This document shows, in pieces, positions 22,115 to 31,396 of a stretch of DNA of 38,441 nucleotides. Source of the stretch: Thiohalobacter sp. GTDB lineage: Bacteria; Pseudomonadota; Gammaproteobacteria; DSM-19610. The position numbers and the translations under genes are program-made. Positions within the stretch are counted from its first letter, which is position 1. Every line of letters begins with the position of its first letter. The notes under the pieces were generated by a model, which was given only the letters and a program-made list of their open reading frames with translations, had not been told where the DNA came from and made no database searches. Location: positions 1-38,441 of the forward strand of contig JALSRI010000197.1 of assembly GCA_026984835.1 (NCBI GenBank). Reading direction: 5' to 3'.

Positions 22115-22864
22115 TCAGGAAGCCTTTTCTTCCTCGCCGACCTCGACGAACTCGTCTTCGGCGGTGCCCGCCACCTGGGCCAGGATGCTGCGGCCGGTCT
22201 CGACCGCGTCGGCGGCACCACGCACATACAGCTGGATGGCGCGAATGGAGTCGTCGTTGCCCGGAATCACGTAGTCGACGTCGTCCGGGGAGTTGTTGGA
22301 ATCGACCACGCCGACTACCGGGATGCCCAGTTTCCGGGCCTCGGCCACGGCGATCTTCTCGTGACCCACGTCGACCACGAACAGGGCGTCGGGCAGCCGG
22401 TTCATGTCCTTGATGCCGCCCAGGCTGCGCTCCAGCTTGGCCTTCTCACGCTGCAGCATCAGGGCTTCCTTCTTGGACATGCGCTCGAAGGTGCCGTCGG
22501 CCTCCATGGCCTCCAGTTCCTTGAGCCGGCGGATGGACTGCCGCACGGTCTTGAAGTTGGTCAGCATGCCGCCCAGCCAGCGGTGATCGACGTAGGGCAT
22601 GCCGACGCGCTGGGCTTCCTGGCGGATGATGTCACGGGCGGCGCGCTTGGTGCCGACGAACAGGATGATGCCCTTGTTCGCGACCAGCTTGCTGATGAAA
22701 TTCATCGCGTCGTTGTAGAGGGGCAGCGTCTTTTCCAGATTGATGATATGGATTTTGCTGCGTTCGCCGAAAATGAACGGGGCCATCTTCGGGTTCCAGA
22801 AACGGGCCTGGTGGCCGAAATGCACGCCAGCTTCCAGCATCTGGCGCATGCTGACTTCAGACAT
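22115..22864 (-). CDS. rpsB: 30S ribosomal protein S2
   Basis: S2 binds the small subunit late in assembly, near S1. The 249 residues begin [18 protein letters not shown] and contain [40 protein letters not shown] and the [16 protein letters not shown] segment typical of S2. The ATG has GGAG six bases upstream. Upstream in-frame codons belong to the leader. It heads the minus-strand cluster behind a strong promoter and a structured leader. Confidence 0.98.
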   Translation of the reverse strand: MSEVSMRQMLEAGVHFGHQARFWNPKMAPFIFGERSKIHIINLEKTLPLYNDAMNFISKLVANKGIILFVGTKRAARDIIRQEAQRVGMPYVDHRWLGGMLTNFKTVRQSIRRLKELEAMEADGTFERMSKKEALMLQREKAKLERSLGGIKDMNRLPDALFVVDVGHEKIAVAEARKLGIPVVGVVDSNNSPDDVDYVIPGNDDSIRAIQLYVRGAADAVETGRSILAQVAGTAEDEFVEVGEEEKAS

Positions 22865-22995
22865 AATTACTCCGGTTTGTAAGGGTTGGGCCTCCACGCG
22901 TCCCATGCAGCAACCCTTGCGGGCACCCGGCTGCACGTGACGACGCGTGTGCGGATTTGACGGCGCCCGGTCAAAACCGGAAACCGCCTTAACAA
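22865..22995 (-). promoter_or_regulatory. rpsB leader RNA, probable S2 autoregulatory site
   Basis: The predicted leader of about 130 bases carries an 8-base perfect stem (AAGGGTTG with CAACCCTT, 22881-22918) around an internal ACGCGTGGAGGCC segment, ending just before the GGAG ribosome binding site. In gammaproteobacteria S2 is known to bind the rpsB leader and repress rpsB-tsf translation, and the position and layout here fit. I infer the function by position and family knowledge, not by alignment. Confidence 0.6.
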
Positions 22996-23002
22996 GCGGC
23001 GC

Positions 23003-23031
23003 TTTATACCATACACTACCGACAACAGCAA
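23003..23031 (-). promoter_or_regulatory. Strong rpsB promoter
   Basis: On the minus strand TTGCTG (-35) is followed after exactly 17 bases by TATAAA (-10), with TGG directly before it as an extended -10. The first bases after the -10 are GC-rich (GCGCCGC), the discriminator type linked to stringent control of ribosomal promoters. No gene lies in the 22,865-23,240 gap between rpsB and map; it holds this promoter, the leader and an inverted repeat. Confidence 0.8.
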
Positions 23032-23082
23032 TCTTTACCGCAACTTAAAACCGATCGGCCCCGGGCGGGAAAGCCTTCCAGA

Positions 23083-23170
23083 CCACGAAGGCGCGCAACG
23101 GCACACGAAGGCAAACCAGGACAGGGTTTTCCGGGTCTTTCCCTCCGTGCGCCCTTGCGCGCCTTCGTGG
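23083..23170. repeat. Long imperfect inverted repeat of CACGAAGG type
   Basis: The left arm (23083-23104, starting CCACGAAGGCGCGCAA) pairs with the right arm (23147-23170, ending GCGCGCCTTCGTGG) with a two-base bulge, across 42 bases. It shares the CCTTCGTGGTTGA core with the element upstream of dapE. Such CCTTCGTGGTTGA repeats are scattered in intergenic DNA of many proteobacteria. It lies between the rpsB promoter and map. Confidence 0.75.
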
Positions 23171-23240
23171 TTGAAATGCACCCTTCGCCCCGTCGAGGCG
23201 CCCGGTCGGACAACCCCTTGACCCCCAACACGGGAAGCCC

Positions 23241-24011
23241 ATGGCAGTCACCATCAAAACCCCTGAAGAGATCGAGAAGATGCGCATCGCCGGCCGCCTG
23301 GCCGCCGAGGTGCTGGAAATGATCGAGCCGCACGTGAAGGCCGGCGTCACCACCGCCGAGCTGGACCGCATCTGCCACGACTACATCGTCAACGAACAGC
23401 AGGCCATCCCCGCCCCGCTCGACTACCGCGGCTTTCCGAAGTCGATCTGCACCTCGCTCAACCACCAGGTCTGCCACGGCATCCCCGGCGAGCGGGCGCT
23501 CAAGAACGGCGACATGCTGAACATCGACATCACCGTCATCAAGGATGGCTTCCACGGCGACACCAGCAAGATCTTTTTCGTCGGCGAGCCCTCGGTGATC
23601 GCCCGGCGCCTGGCCAGGGTGGCCTACGAGGCCATGTGCACGGGCATCCGCATGGTGAAGCCCGGCGTGCGCCTGGGCGACATCGGCCACGCCATCCAGC
23701 AGTTCGCCGAATCGCACAACTATTCGGTGGTACGCGAATACTGCGGTCATGGCATTGGCCGCGAATTCCACGAGGAACCCCAGGTGCTGCACTATGGGAG
23801 ACCCGGCACCGGACTCGTGCTGGAACCCGGCATGACCTTCACCATCGAGCCCATGATCAACGCCGGCAAGCGCCACACCAAGGTGCTGCGCGACGGCTGG
23901 ACGGTGGTCACCAAGGACCACAGCCTGTCGGCCCAGTGGGAGCACACCATCCTGGTGACGCCGGAAGGTCACGAGGTGCTGACGCTGCGCCGGGGCGAGG
24001 TCATCGAATGA
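23241..24011 (+). CDS. map: Methionine aminopeptidase, type I
   Basis: MetAP removes the initiator methionine from nascent proteins. The 256-residue pita-bread protein has all five metal ligands: D96, D107, H170 (in CGHGIG), E203 (in TIEP) and E234 (in QWEHT). The N-terminus VTIKTPEEIEKMRIAGRLAAEVL is ordinary, with no zinc-finger extension. GGGAAG lies five bases before the ATG. It is divergent from rpsB and overlaps glnD by four bases. Confidence 0.99.
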   Translation: MAVTIKTPEEIEKMRIAGRLAAEVLEMIEPHVKAGVTTAELDRICHDYIVNEQQAIPAPLDYRGFPKSICTSLNHQVCHGIPGERALKNGDMLNIDITVIKDGFHGDTSKIFFVGEPSVIARRLARVAYEAMCTGIRMVKPGVRLGDIGHAIQQFAESHNYSVVREYCGHGIGREFHEEPQVLHYGRPGTGLVLEPGMTFTIEPMINAGKRHTKVLRDGWTVVTKDHSLSAQWEHTILVTPEGHEVLTLRRGEVIE

Positions 24012-26695
24012 ACACACCGGAGGCCGTCGTCCGCCAAGGCGCCGGGCGGCCGCCCTGGGCCGGCTGGTTCGGCCTGGAGCTGCTGGAGGAACCCGGTGCC
24101 GACGACCTGACCGCCCTGCTGCCGCGGCTGCGGCAACTGCTGAAGGATGCCGGCGCCACCCTGACGCGACGTTTCGACGCCGGCGAACCCGTGCAGAACC
24201 TGGTCCACGCCCGCGCCTGGCTCGTCGACCGGGTGCTGCTGCACTGCTGGCGCCATACCGTTGGCGAGACGCGGGAGGCCGCGCTGGTGGCAGTAGGCGG
24301 TTACGGACGCGGCGAACTGCTGCCCGGTTCCGACGTCGACCTCATGATCCTGCTGGCGCGGGGTGAATCCTCGCAGCTGGCGGCGCGCCTCGAAAGTTTC
24401 CTGACCTTCCTGTGGGACATCGGCCTGGAAGTCGGCCACAGCGTGCGCACGCTGGACGACTGCGAGGAACAGGCGCGCGCCGACGTCACCGTGGTCACCA
24501 ATCTCATGGAGGCACGCCTGTTGGAGGGGCCGCGCGAGCTGTTCGAGGCCATGCGCGAGCGCACCGGCCCGGACCGCATCTGGCCCAGCGACCGCTTCTT
24601 CGCAGCCAAGCTGGAAGAGCAGGCGCAGCGCTACCGGCGTTTCGACGACGCCGTCTACAACCTCGAACCCAACATCAAGGAGGGCCCCGGCGGCCTGCGC
24701 GACGTGCAGATCATCGGCTGGGTGGTGAAGCGCCATTTTGGCTCCGACACCCTGGCCGATCTGGTCCGGCACGGCTTCCTGACCGAGGCGGAATACCGGG
24801 CCCTCGACCAGGGCCAGCACTTCCTCTGGAAGGTGCGCTTCGGCCTGCACGCCCTGGCCGGCCGGCGCGAAGACCGCCTGCTGTTCGAATACCAGCGCCA
24901 GCTCGCCACCCGCTTCGGCTACCACGACAGTGAACACAGGCTGGCCGTCGAACAGTTCATGAAGGACTACTACCGCACCATCCAGGAACTCAGCCGCCTC
25001 AACGAAATGCTCCTGCAGCTGTTCAAGGAAGCCTTGCTGCACGCCGACGAACCCGGCCGGCCGACGCCCATCAACCGCCGCTTCCAGGCGCGGCGCGGGT
25101 TCCTGGAAGTGGTCGACGAGAACGTGTTCCGGCGCTACCCTTTCGCCCTGCTGGAACTGTTCCTGATCATGCAGCAGCACCCCGAGCTCGAAGGTGTGCG
25201 CGCCACCACCATCCGACTGGTGCGCGAGAACCGCCACCTGATCGACGAGGACTTCCGCCGGGACATCCGCGCCCGCAGCCTGTTCATGGAGATCTTCCGC
25301 CAGCCGCACGGACTCACCCACGAGCTGCGGCGCATGAACCGCTACGGCATCCTGGCCGCCTACTGTCCGCCCTTCGGCCAGATCGTCGGCCAGATGCAGC
25401 ACGACCTGTTCCACGTCTACACCGTGGACGAACACACCCTGATGGTGGTGCGCAACCTCCGGCGCATGACGGTGCCGGAATTCGCCGACGAACTGCCGCT
25501 GTGCTCGCGCATCTCGCAGACCATCCCCAAGCCGGAACTGCTGTACCTGGCCGGCTTCTTCCACGACATCGCCAAGGGCCGGGGTGGCGACCACGCCGAA
25601 CTGGGGGCGGTCGACGCGCAGCGCTTCCTGGCCGACCACGGACTCGGCGACTACGACCAGAAGCTGGTCGCCTGGCTGGTACGCCATCATCTGCTGATGT
25701 CGCAGACCGCCCAGCGCCGCGACATCAGCGACCCGGAAGTGATCAACGAATTCGCCCGCCAGGTGGGCGACCGCACCCGCCTGGACTACCTGTACCTGCT
25801 GACCGTCGCCGACATCCGTGGCACCAGCCCGGCGCTGTGGAATTCCTGGAAGGACGCCCTGTTCAAGGACCTCTACACCCAGACCAAGCGCGCCCTGCGG
25901 CGCGGGCTGGAGAACCCGCTGAACCGCGACGAGCAGATCGCGGATGTCAAACAGGCGGCGCTGCGGGCGCTGCAACAGGCAGGCCTGGCGGCCGGACGCG
26001 TCGAGGCCCTGTGGGAGGACTTCCCCGACGACTATTTCCTGCGCCACAACGCCGACGAAGTCACCTGGCACGCACGCACCATCCTGCAGGAAGGCGGCCC
26101 CGAACAGACCCATATCGCCCTGGTGCCCGAATCGGTGCGCGGCGGCAGCAGCCTGTTCGTGTACACGCCCGTGGTCGATCGCCTGTTCAGCCGCACCACG
26201 GCCCTGCTGGACCAGCTCGGCCTGAGCGTGACCGACGCGCGCATCATCACCTCGCGGCGCGGCTACGCCGTCAACACCTATCATGTGCTGGACACCGAAG
26301 GCCAGCCGCTGCACGACGACTACCGCACGCGACAGTTGCTGGAACGCCTGCGGGCGACGCTGGAAGCGCCAGGGGAAGAGGCAAGCCTGGCCGTGAACCG
26401 CAGCGCAACGCGCCGGCAGCGCCAGTTCCCGGTGCAGACGCGCCTGCATTTCATCGACGACGAACACAGCCGGCGCACCATACTGGAATTGATCACAACC
26501 GACCGGCCGGGGCTGCTGTCACGGGTCGGGCGCGCGTTCTCGGAATGCGGCATCGTGCTTCACAATGCCAAGATCGCCACCTTCGGCACCCAGGCCGAAG
26601 ACGTGTTCTACATCTCCGACCGCGACGACCGGCCGTTGACCGAAGCCGGTCAGGCCTGCCTGAAACAGACCCTGGCCCGGTTGCTGGAGGACTGA
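24008..26695 (+). CDS. glnD: PII uridylyltransferase/uridylyl-removing enzyme
   Basis: GlnD senses glutamine and adds or removes UMP on PII proteins, controlling GlnE and the NtrB/NtrC system. The 895 residues follow the family layout: a nucleotidyltransferase domain with GGYGRGELLPGSDVDL (D109 and D111 as metal ligands), an HD domain (FFHDIAKGRGGDHAELG) for UMP removal, and two C-terminal ACT domains for glutamine. The second ACT domain begins ELITTDRPGLLSRVG. The ATG overlaps the map stop (ATGA), a conserved pairing. The 832-residue minus-strand frame across it is a shadow. Confidence 0.98.
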   Translation: MNTPEAVVRQGAGRPPWAGWFGLELLEEPGADDLTALLPRLRQLLKDAGATLTRRFDAGEPVQNLVHARAWLVDRVLLHCWRHTVGETREAALVAVGGYGRGELLPGSDVDLMILLARGESSQLAARLESFLTFLWDIGLEVGHSVRTLDDCEEQARADVTVVTNLMEARLLEGPRELFEAMRERTGPDRIWPSDRFFAAKLEEQAQRYRRFDDAVYNLEPNIKEGPGGLRDVQIIGWVVKRHFGSDTLADLVRHGFLTEAEYRALDQGQHFLWKVRFGLHALAGRREDRLLFEYQRQLATRFGYHDSEHRLAVEQFMKDYYRTIQELSRLNEMLLQLFKEALLHADEPGRPTPINRRFQARRGFLEVVDENVFRRYPFALLELFLIMQQHPELEGVRATTIRLVRENRHLIDEDFRRDIRARSLFMEIFRQPHGLTHELRRMNRYGILAAYCPPFGQIVGQMQHDLFHVYTVDEHTLMVVRNLRRMTVPEFADELPLCSRISQTIPKPELLYLAGFFHDIAKGRGGDHAELGAVDAQRFLADHGLGDYDQKLVAWLVRHHLLMSQTAQRRDISDPEVINEFARQVGDRTRLDYLYLLTVADIRGTSPALWNSWKDALFKDLYTQTKRALRRGLENPLNRDEQIADVKQAALRALQQAGLAAGRVEALWEDFPDDYFLRHNADEVTWHARTILQEGGPEQTHIALVPESVRGGSSLFVYTPVVDRLFSRTTALLDQLGLSVTDARIITSRRGYAVNTYHVLDTEGQPLHDDYRTRQLLERLRATLEAPGEEASLAVNRSATRRQRQFPVQTRLHFIDDEHSRRTILELITTDRPGLLSRVGRAFSECGIVLHNAKIATFGTQAEDVFYISDRDDRPLTEAGQACLKQTLARLLED

Positions 26696-26715
26696 CGGAC
26701 GCCCCTGGCCGGCCT

Positions 26716-27168
26716 TCAGCGGCAATTCCGCTCGATGTCGTGGCGCAAGACCGCCTTGCGGGCCTCGACCTCCCGGTCGGAGTAGAAATGGCGCTGGCCG
26801 GCCTCGTCGACGCGGTACCAGGCGACGCCTCCCTGCTGCATGTCGGCCAGGTCGTTCTTCAGTTGCAGGCAACGCCTGTCGAGCTCGGCCTTCCGCTGCT
26901 TCTGTTCGGCCTTCCGGCGCTGTTCGGCCAGGCGCTCCTTCTGGCGCGCATCGCCCCACCGCTTGATCTTCTCCAGTCGCCGCCTGGCGTCGTCCGCCCG
27001 AGCGGCGCCCTTCGGGCGCGGGGCCGGCAGGGTGACGTTCCTTGCCCCCTTGCCGCCCGGCTTCTCCCCGTAGTGGACCTGTCCCTGCGCATCCGTCCAC
27101 TTGTAGACTTCCGCCATCGCCGCGGCGCCCAACGACAACGACAGGACCAGCACGGCGGTTCTCGTCAC
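26716..27168 (-). CDS. DUF4124-domain exported protein
   Basis: This 150-residue protein has a signal peptide (TRTAVLVLSLSLGAAAMA) followed directly by VYKWTDAQGQVHYGEKP, the hallmark of DUF4124 (envelope proteins of unknown function). A long Lys/Arg/Glu/Gln-rich stretch (about 60-105) is probably helical or coiled-coil. A second motif, WYRVDEAGQRHFYSDREV, looks like a degenerate repeat of the first. It is convergent with glnD with only 20 bases between them, and follows the retropepsin gene by 31 bases. The role is unknown. Confidence 0.85.
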   Translation of the reverse strand: MTRTAVLVLSLSLGAAAMAEVYKWTDAQGQVHYGEKPGGKGARNVTLPAPRPKGAARADDARRRLEKIKRWGDARQKERLAEQRRKAEQKQRKAELDRRCLQLKNDLADMQQGGVAWYRVDEAGQRHFYSDREVEARKAVLRHDIERNCR

Positions 27169-27199
27169 GGTCTTTCCTCCTTCCGCGCCGACCCGTCGG

Positions 27200-27847
27200 T
27201 CAGTGCGTCTTCCTCAGCGTGATCAGCTTGCCCTTGCGCTGCATCTCGACACGGGACAGGAACGACATGCCGAGCAGGACCTGCAACGGGTAACCACCCT
27301 CCACCACCGTCGCCTGCACGTTGCGCAGTTCGATCTCGCCCACCCTGACGGAGTCGAGCCTGAGGTTGTAGGCACCCACCACGCCGGACGCCGTGGTCAC
27401 CGAGACAGGCGTGCCGGTATAGCGGAAGTCGATCCCCAGCCTGCCGGCGACATGCTCGTTCATGGCCACCGTGGTCGCCCCCGTGTCGACCACGAAATCG
27501 ACCAGCTGGCCGTTGATACTGCCGGGCGCATGGAAACTGCCGCTGCCATCGGCCGAGATTCTGACCTCGGCCGATCGCGCGGCCCGGTAGGTACCGACAC
27601 CGGTGGGAGCGAACCCGAGCGTCCTCTTCCGGCCCCGGTAGGCGATCACCGCCCCGTCGCTGTCGACCGACAGCAGCTTCACCCCTTCCCTGCTGGTTTC
27701 ACCGACACCCAGCACCCGCTGCCTGCCGTCGATGCGGATGACCGCCTTGTCACCGAACTGGCCGATGAAATGCAGCGTCGTGTCGGCACCCGCAACGGCA
27801 CAGCCGAGGAGCAGCACGAGCGCACAGCACAGGCTGGATCGTGTCAT
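27200..27847 (-). CDS. Retropepsin-like aspartic protease (clan AA), exported
   Basis: This 215-residue protein resembles the TIGR02281 group of single-domain retropepsin-like proteases. The active site is FVVDTGATTVAMN (D121-T-G), and the flap and second-half features follow (LDSVRVGEIELRNVQATVVEGG, LLGMSFLSRVEM). Retropepsins of this kind act as homodimers. The N-terminal signal contains LLLGC, so Cys16 may be a lipidation site; cleavage after AVAGA is the alternative. Residues 22-85 form a small extra domain with no clear match. I start at the ATG before TRSSLCC; an upstream in-frame ATG would put 20 Arg-rich residues before the signal. The substrate is unknown. Confidence 0.85.
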   Translation of the reverse strand: MTRSSLCCALVLLLGCAVAGADTTLHFIGQFGDKAVIRIDGRQRVLGVGETSREGVKLLSVDSDGAVIAYRGRKRTLGFAPTGVGTYRAARSAEVRISADGSGSFHAPGSINGQLVDFVVDTGATTVAMNEHVAGRLGIDFRYTGTPVSVTTASGVVGAYNLRLDSVRVGEIELRNVQATVVEGGYPLQVLLGMSFLSRVEMQRKGKLITLRKTH

Positions 27848-27918
27848 GTAACAGGTTTTCCGTGGTCGGCGGGCATGAAGGCCCCGATTCCCGGTTTTCG
27901 GCAGCACGACGGGCTTCT

Positions 27919-28293
27919 TCAGGGCTTTTCGATCAGTTCCACGCCGTTGCCGTCCGGATCCCGGCAGAAGATCGCGCGCCGGCCGGAGCGGCTGCGGGTG
28001 AAGGGGATGCCGGCGGCCTGCAGCGCCGCCTCCAGGCCGTCGAGACCGGAAACGCCGAAGGCCACGTGACGGTCGCGCCCCGCATGCGCCGGCCTGCCGG
28101 CGACCGGATCGGGATTGGGCAGTTCCAGCAGGTGGAGCTGCTGCTCACCGGCCCGCAGCCAGGCACCGGGATAACCCAGGTCGGGCCGCGAGGCGTCAAC
28201 CGCCATGCCCAGCACGTCCACGTAGAACGCCAGCGACCGCTGGACGTCGGCGACCAGCACGCTGGCGTGATGCAGGGCCGTGAAACGGCTCAT
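27919..28293 (-). CDS. VOC-family (glyoxalase/dioxygenase-like) protein
   Basis: This 124-residue protein has two beta-alpha-beta-beta-beta modules of the vicinal oxygen chelate fold: LHHASVLVADVQRSLAFYVDVLGM at the start and RHVAFGVSGLDGLEAAL in the second half, ending RDPDGNGVELIE. Possible metal ligands are H8 or H9, H54, H76 and E119, the full set expected of a metal-binding VOC enzyme. The substrate cannot be told; lactoylglutathione lyase, fosfomycin-resistance-like and dioxygenase members all share this pattern. Its ATG overlaps the stop of the upstream transporter gene by four bases, so the two are coupled. Confidence 0.88.
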   Translation of the reverse strand: MSRFTALHHASVLVADVQRSLAFYVDVLGMAVDASRPDLGYPGAWLRAGEQQLHLLELPNPDPVAGRPAHAGRDRHVAFGVSGLDGLEAALQAAGIPFTRSRSGRRAIFCRDPDGNGVELIEKP

Positions 28294-29177
28294 CCGTCCT
28301 CCCCGTGCTGCTCACGGGCCGCGAACCAGGCGGACGCCAGGATCAGGCCGCCGCCCAGCCATTCCCGCGGCAGGATCTGTTCGTCGGTCAGCAGCAGCGA
28401 CGACACCGCGCCGGCCACCAGTTCGAACAGCAGTATCACCGCCGACCGATGCACCGGCATGTGCGTGACCCCGTAGATGACGCTGAGCGTCATGACCACG
28501 AAGCCCACCCAGCCCAGCAGCACCGCGCCCCCCAGGGTGGCCGGCGCCACCTGCGGCAGGGGCAAGGCCAGTATCAGCAGCCCGGCCAGCGCCACCAGCA
28601 CCACGCCCAGCCAGGTCCCCGCCGCCTTCAGCCCCACTGGCACCTGCCCCATCTGCCTTACCATGACATTGGAAAAGGAGAAGGCCAGCCCCGAGGACAC
28701 CGCCAGCCAGTCGGCGACGTCACGCGGCCAGGGTAACCCGATGGCGGGCTCCCACAACATGACCAGCGCACCCGCCACCGCCAGCGCAAACACCAGCCAG
28801 CCGCCGCGGCGCGGCTTCTCGCCCAGGATCAGCCACCCCAGCAGCAGCGTCCACAGCGGTGACAGGTAGAACAGCAGCAGCACCCGCACCACGGCGCCAT
28901 CCAGGATCGCCAGCACGAAGGCGACATTCGTCCAGCCCGCCGCCAGTGTCATGAGCGGCAGCGCCACCGGGTGTTCCAGCCAGAACCGCCGCTCCCGCCA
29001 CAACCAGCCCAGCCCCACCAGCAAGGCGGCGCCGTAGCTGACCAGGGTGGTCCACAGGCCGTGCAGCCCCGCCTCTTCCAGCAGCCGCAGCGGATACCAC
29101 ACCACACCCCACAGAGTGGCCGCCAGCAGCAATGCGAGCACCGGCAGCAGGCCGTCTTCCCGTTTGGACGCCTTCAT
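28290..29177 (-). CDS. EamA/DMT-family transporter
   Basis: The 295-residue inner-membrane protein has about ten hydrophobic segments in two EamA repeats. The first ends with LSPLWTLLLGWLILGEKPRRGG and the second with LLFELVAGAVSSLLLTDEQILPREWLGGGLI, both typical of drug/metabolite exporters. A small cytosolic N-terminus (KASKRED) precedes the first segment. It is divergent from dapC and coupled to the VOC gene. The substrate is unknown; amino-acid or metabolite export is the common role of the family. Confidence 0.9.
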   Translation of the reverse strand: MKASKREDGLLPVLALLLAATLWGVVWYPLRLLEEAGLHGLWTTLVSYGAALLVGLGWLWRERRFWLEHPVALPLMTLAAGWTNVAFVLAILDGAVVRVLLLFYLSPLWTLLLGWLILGEKPRRGGWLVFALAVAGALVMLWEPAIGLPWPRDVADWLAVSSGLAFSFSNVMVRQMGQVPVGLKAAGTWLGVVLVALAGLLILALPLPQVAPATLGGAVLLGWVGFVVMTLSVIYGVTHMPVHRSAVILLFELVAGAVSSLLLTDEQILPREWLGGGLILASAWFAAREQHGEDG

Positions 29178-29208
29178 GGATTGTCCGTATACTTGCGCAC
29201 GTTCTCCG

Positions 29209-29231
29209 CCCGCGGTGCGGGTTCATTTTTT
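29209..29231 (+). terminator. Terminator-like hairpin ahead of dapC
   Basis: CCCGC-GGT-GCGGG followed by TTCATTTTTT looks like an intrinsic terminator in the plus direction, yet no plus-strand gene lies upstream within this window. It may act as an attenuator in the dapC leader, stop antisense transcripts across the EamA gene, or be incidental. A weak -10 (TATATG, 29251) follows it. Confidence 0.4.
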
Positions 29232-29303
29232 ATCAGCCAGCGTAACACGTTATATGCAGATTCGGGACAGGTGGCCGGCCCGGACGCCAATGCGGTGACA
29301 ACC

Positions 29304-30500
29304 ATGAACCCCCATCTGGACAAGCTGCACCCCTACCCTTTCGAAAAGCTGGCGGCGCTGCACGCCGACGTGACGCCGCCGGCGCAGCTGCCCCCCATCG
29401 CCCTGTCCATCGGCGAACCGCGCCACCCGACGCCCAAGCTCATCACCGAGGCGGTCATCGAACACCTGCACGGCCTGTCGCGCTACCCCGCCACCCGCGG
29501 CAGCAGCCGTCTGCGCGGCGCCATCGCCGACTGGCTGGTCGCCCGCTTCGGCCTGGCGGCCGGCAGCCTCGACCCGGACCACCAGGTGCTGCCGGTCAAC
29601 GGCACCCGCGAGGCCCTGTTCGCCGTTGCCCAGTGCCTGGTCGACCCGACCACCGCACCGCTGGTCATGATGCCCAACCCCTTCTACCAGATCTACGAGG
29701 GCGCGGCGCTGCTGGCCGGCGCCGCACCTTTCTATATCGACACCCCCGCCGAACAGGGCTACCTGCCGGACTTCGATGCGGTGCCGGATTCCGCCTGGGC
29801 GCGCTGCCGGCTGCTGTACGTCTGCTCGCCCGGCAACCCGACCGGGCGCGTACTCGACCTCGACACCTACGACCGGCTGCTGGAGCTCGCCGACCGGCAC
29901 GACTTCGTCATCGCCTCCGACGAATGCTATTCGGAGATCTACCTCGACGAGGACGCCCCGCCACCCGGCCTGCTGTCGGCCTGCGCCCGCGCCGGCCGCG
30001 ACGACTACCGCCGCTGCCTGGTGTTCCACAGCCTGTCCAAGCGCTCCAACGCGCCGGGGCTGCGCTCCGGTTTCGTGGCCGGCGACGCGCAACTGATCGA
30101 ACCCTTCTTCCGCTACCGCACCTACCACGGCTGCGCCATGCCGCCGGCCACCCAGGATGCCAGCGCCCTGGCCTGGGGCGACGAGCGCCACGTGCGCGAG
30201 AACCGCCGCCTGTACCGCGAGAAGTTCGCCGCCGTGCTCGACATCCTGCAGCCGGTGCTGGAAGTCGAGGCGCCGCCGGCCGGCTTCTACCTGTGGCCGA
30301 GGGTCCCCGGCGACGACCGGGACTTCGCCCGCCGCCTGTATGCCGAACAGAACGTCGTCGTCCTGCCCGGCAGCTTCCTGTCCCGCGACACCGCCGGCGG
30401 CAACCCCGGCAGCGGCCACGTGCGCATGGCGCTGGTGGCCCCGCTGGACGAGTGCGTGGAAGCGGCGCAGCGCATACGCTGTTTCATGGAGGGCGGGTGA
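29304..30500 (+). CDS. dapC: Succinyldiaminopimelate transaminase
   Basis: DapC makes N-succinyl-L,L-diaminopimelate from the keto acid and glutamate in the succinylase lysine pathway. The 398-residue class I aminotransferase has the PLP lysine in HSLSKRSNAPGLRSG (K246), PLP contacts D206 (ASDECYSE) and N178 (CSPGNPTG), and the carboxylate-binding Arg near the C-terminus (SGHVRMALV). The N-terminus NPHLDKLHPYPFEKL is typical of the proteobacterial DapC family (TIGR03538). It stands directly before dapD, which supports the assignment. The start is the ATG at NPHL; its Shine-Dalgarno sequence is weak. Confidence 0.96.
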   Translation: MNPHLDKLHPYPFEKLAALHADVTPPAQLPPIALSIGEPRHPTPKLITEAVIEHLHGLSRYPATRGSSRLRGAIADWLVARFGLAAGSLDPDHQVLPVNGTREALFAVAQCLVDPTTAPLVMMPNPFYQIYEGAALLAGAAPFYIDTPAEQGYLPDFDAVPDSAWARCRLLYVCSPGNPTGRVLDLDTYDRLLELADRHDFVIASDECYSEIYLDEDAPPPGLLSACARAGRDDYRRCLVFHSLSKRSNAPGLRSGFVAGDAQLIEPFFRYRTYHGCAMPPATQDASALAWGDERHVRENRRLYREKFAAVLDILQPVLEVEAPPAGFYLWPRVPGDDRDFARRLYAEQNVVVLPGSFLSRDTAGGNPGSGHVRMALVAPLDECVEAAQRIRCFMEGG

Positions 30501-30520
30501 AGTCCATGGCTCTCCCCCCG

Positions 30521-30526
30521 TATAAT
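30521..30526 (+). promoter_or_regulatory. Consensus -10 box for dapD
   Basis: A perfect TATAAT lies 44 bases before the dapD ATG in the short dapC-dapD gap. The corresponding -35 falls on the dapC stop region and reads GTGAAG with an 18-base spacer, which is weak. dapD may therefore be transcribed separately as well as with dapC. Confidence 0.5.
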
Positions 30527-30570
30527 CACCGTCCCGACAGCCATAGCATCCGGACACAAGGAGACCCCAC

Positions 30571-31392
<822 letters not shown>

Positions 31393-31396
31393 GCCG

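Noticed and set aside
23969-26467. An 832-codon minus-strand frame opposite glnD
   Set aside because: Antisense to the complete GlnD domain set and without recognisable motifs or start signals.
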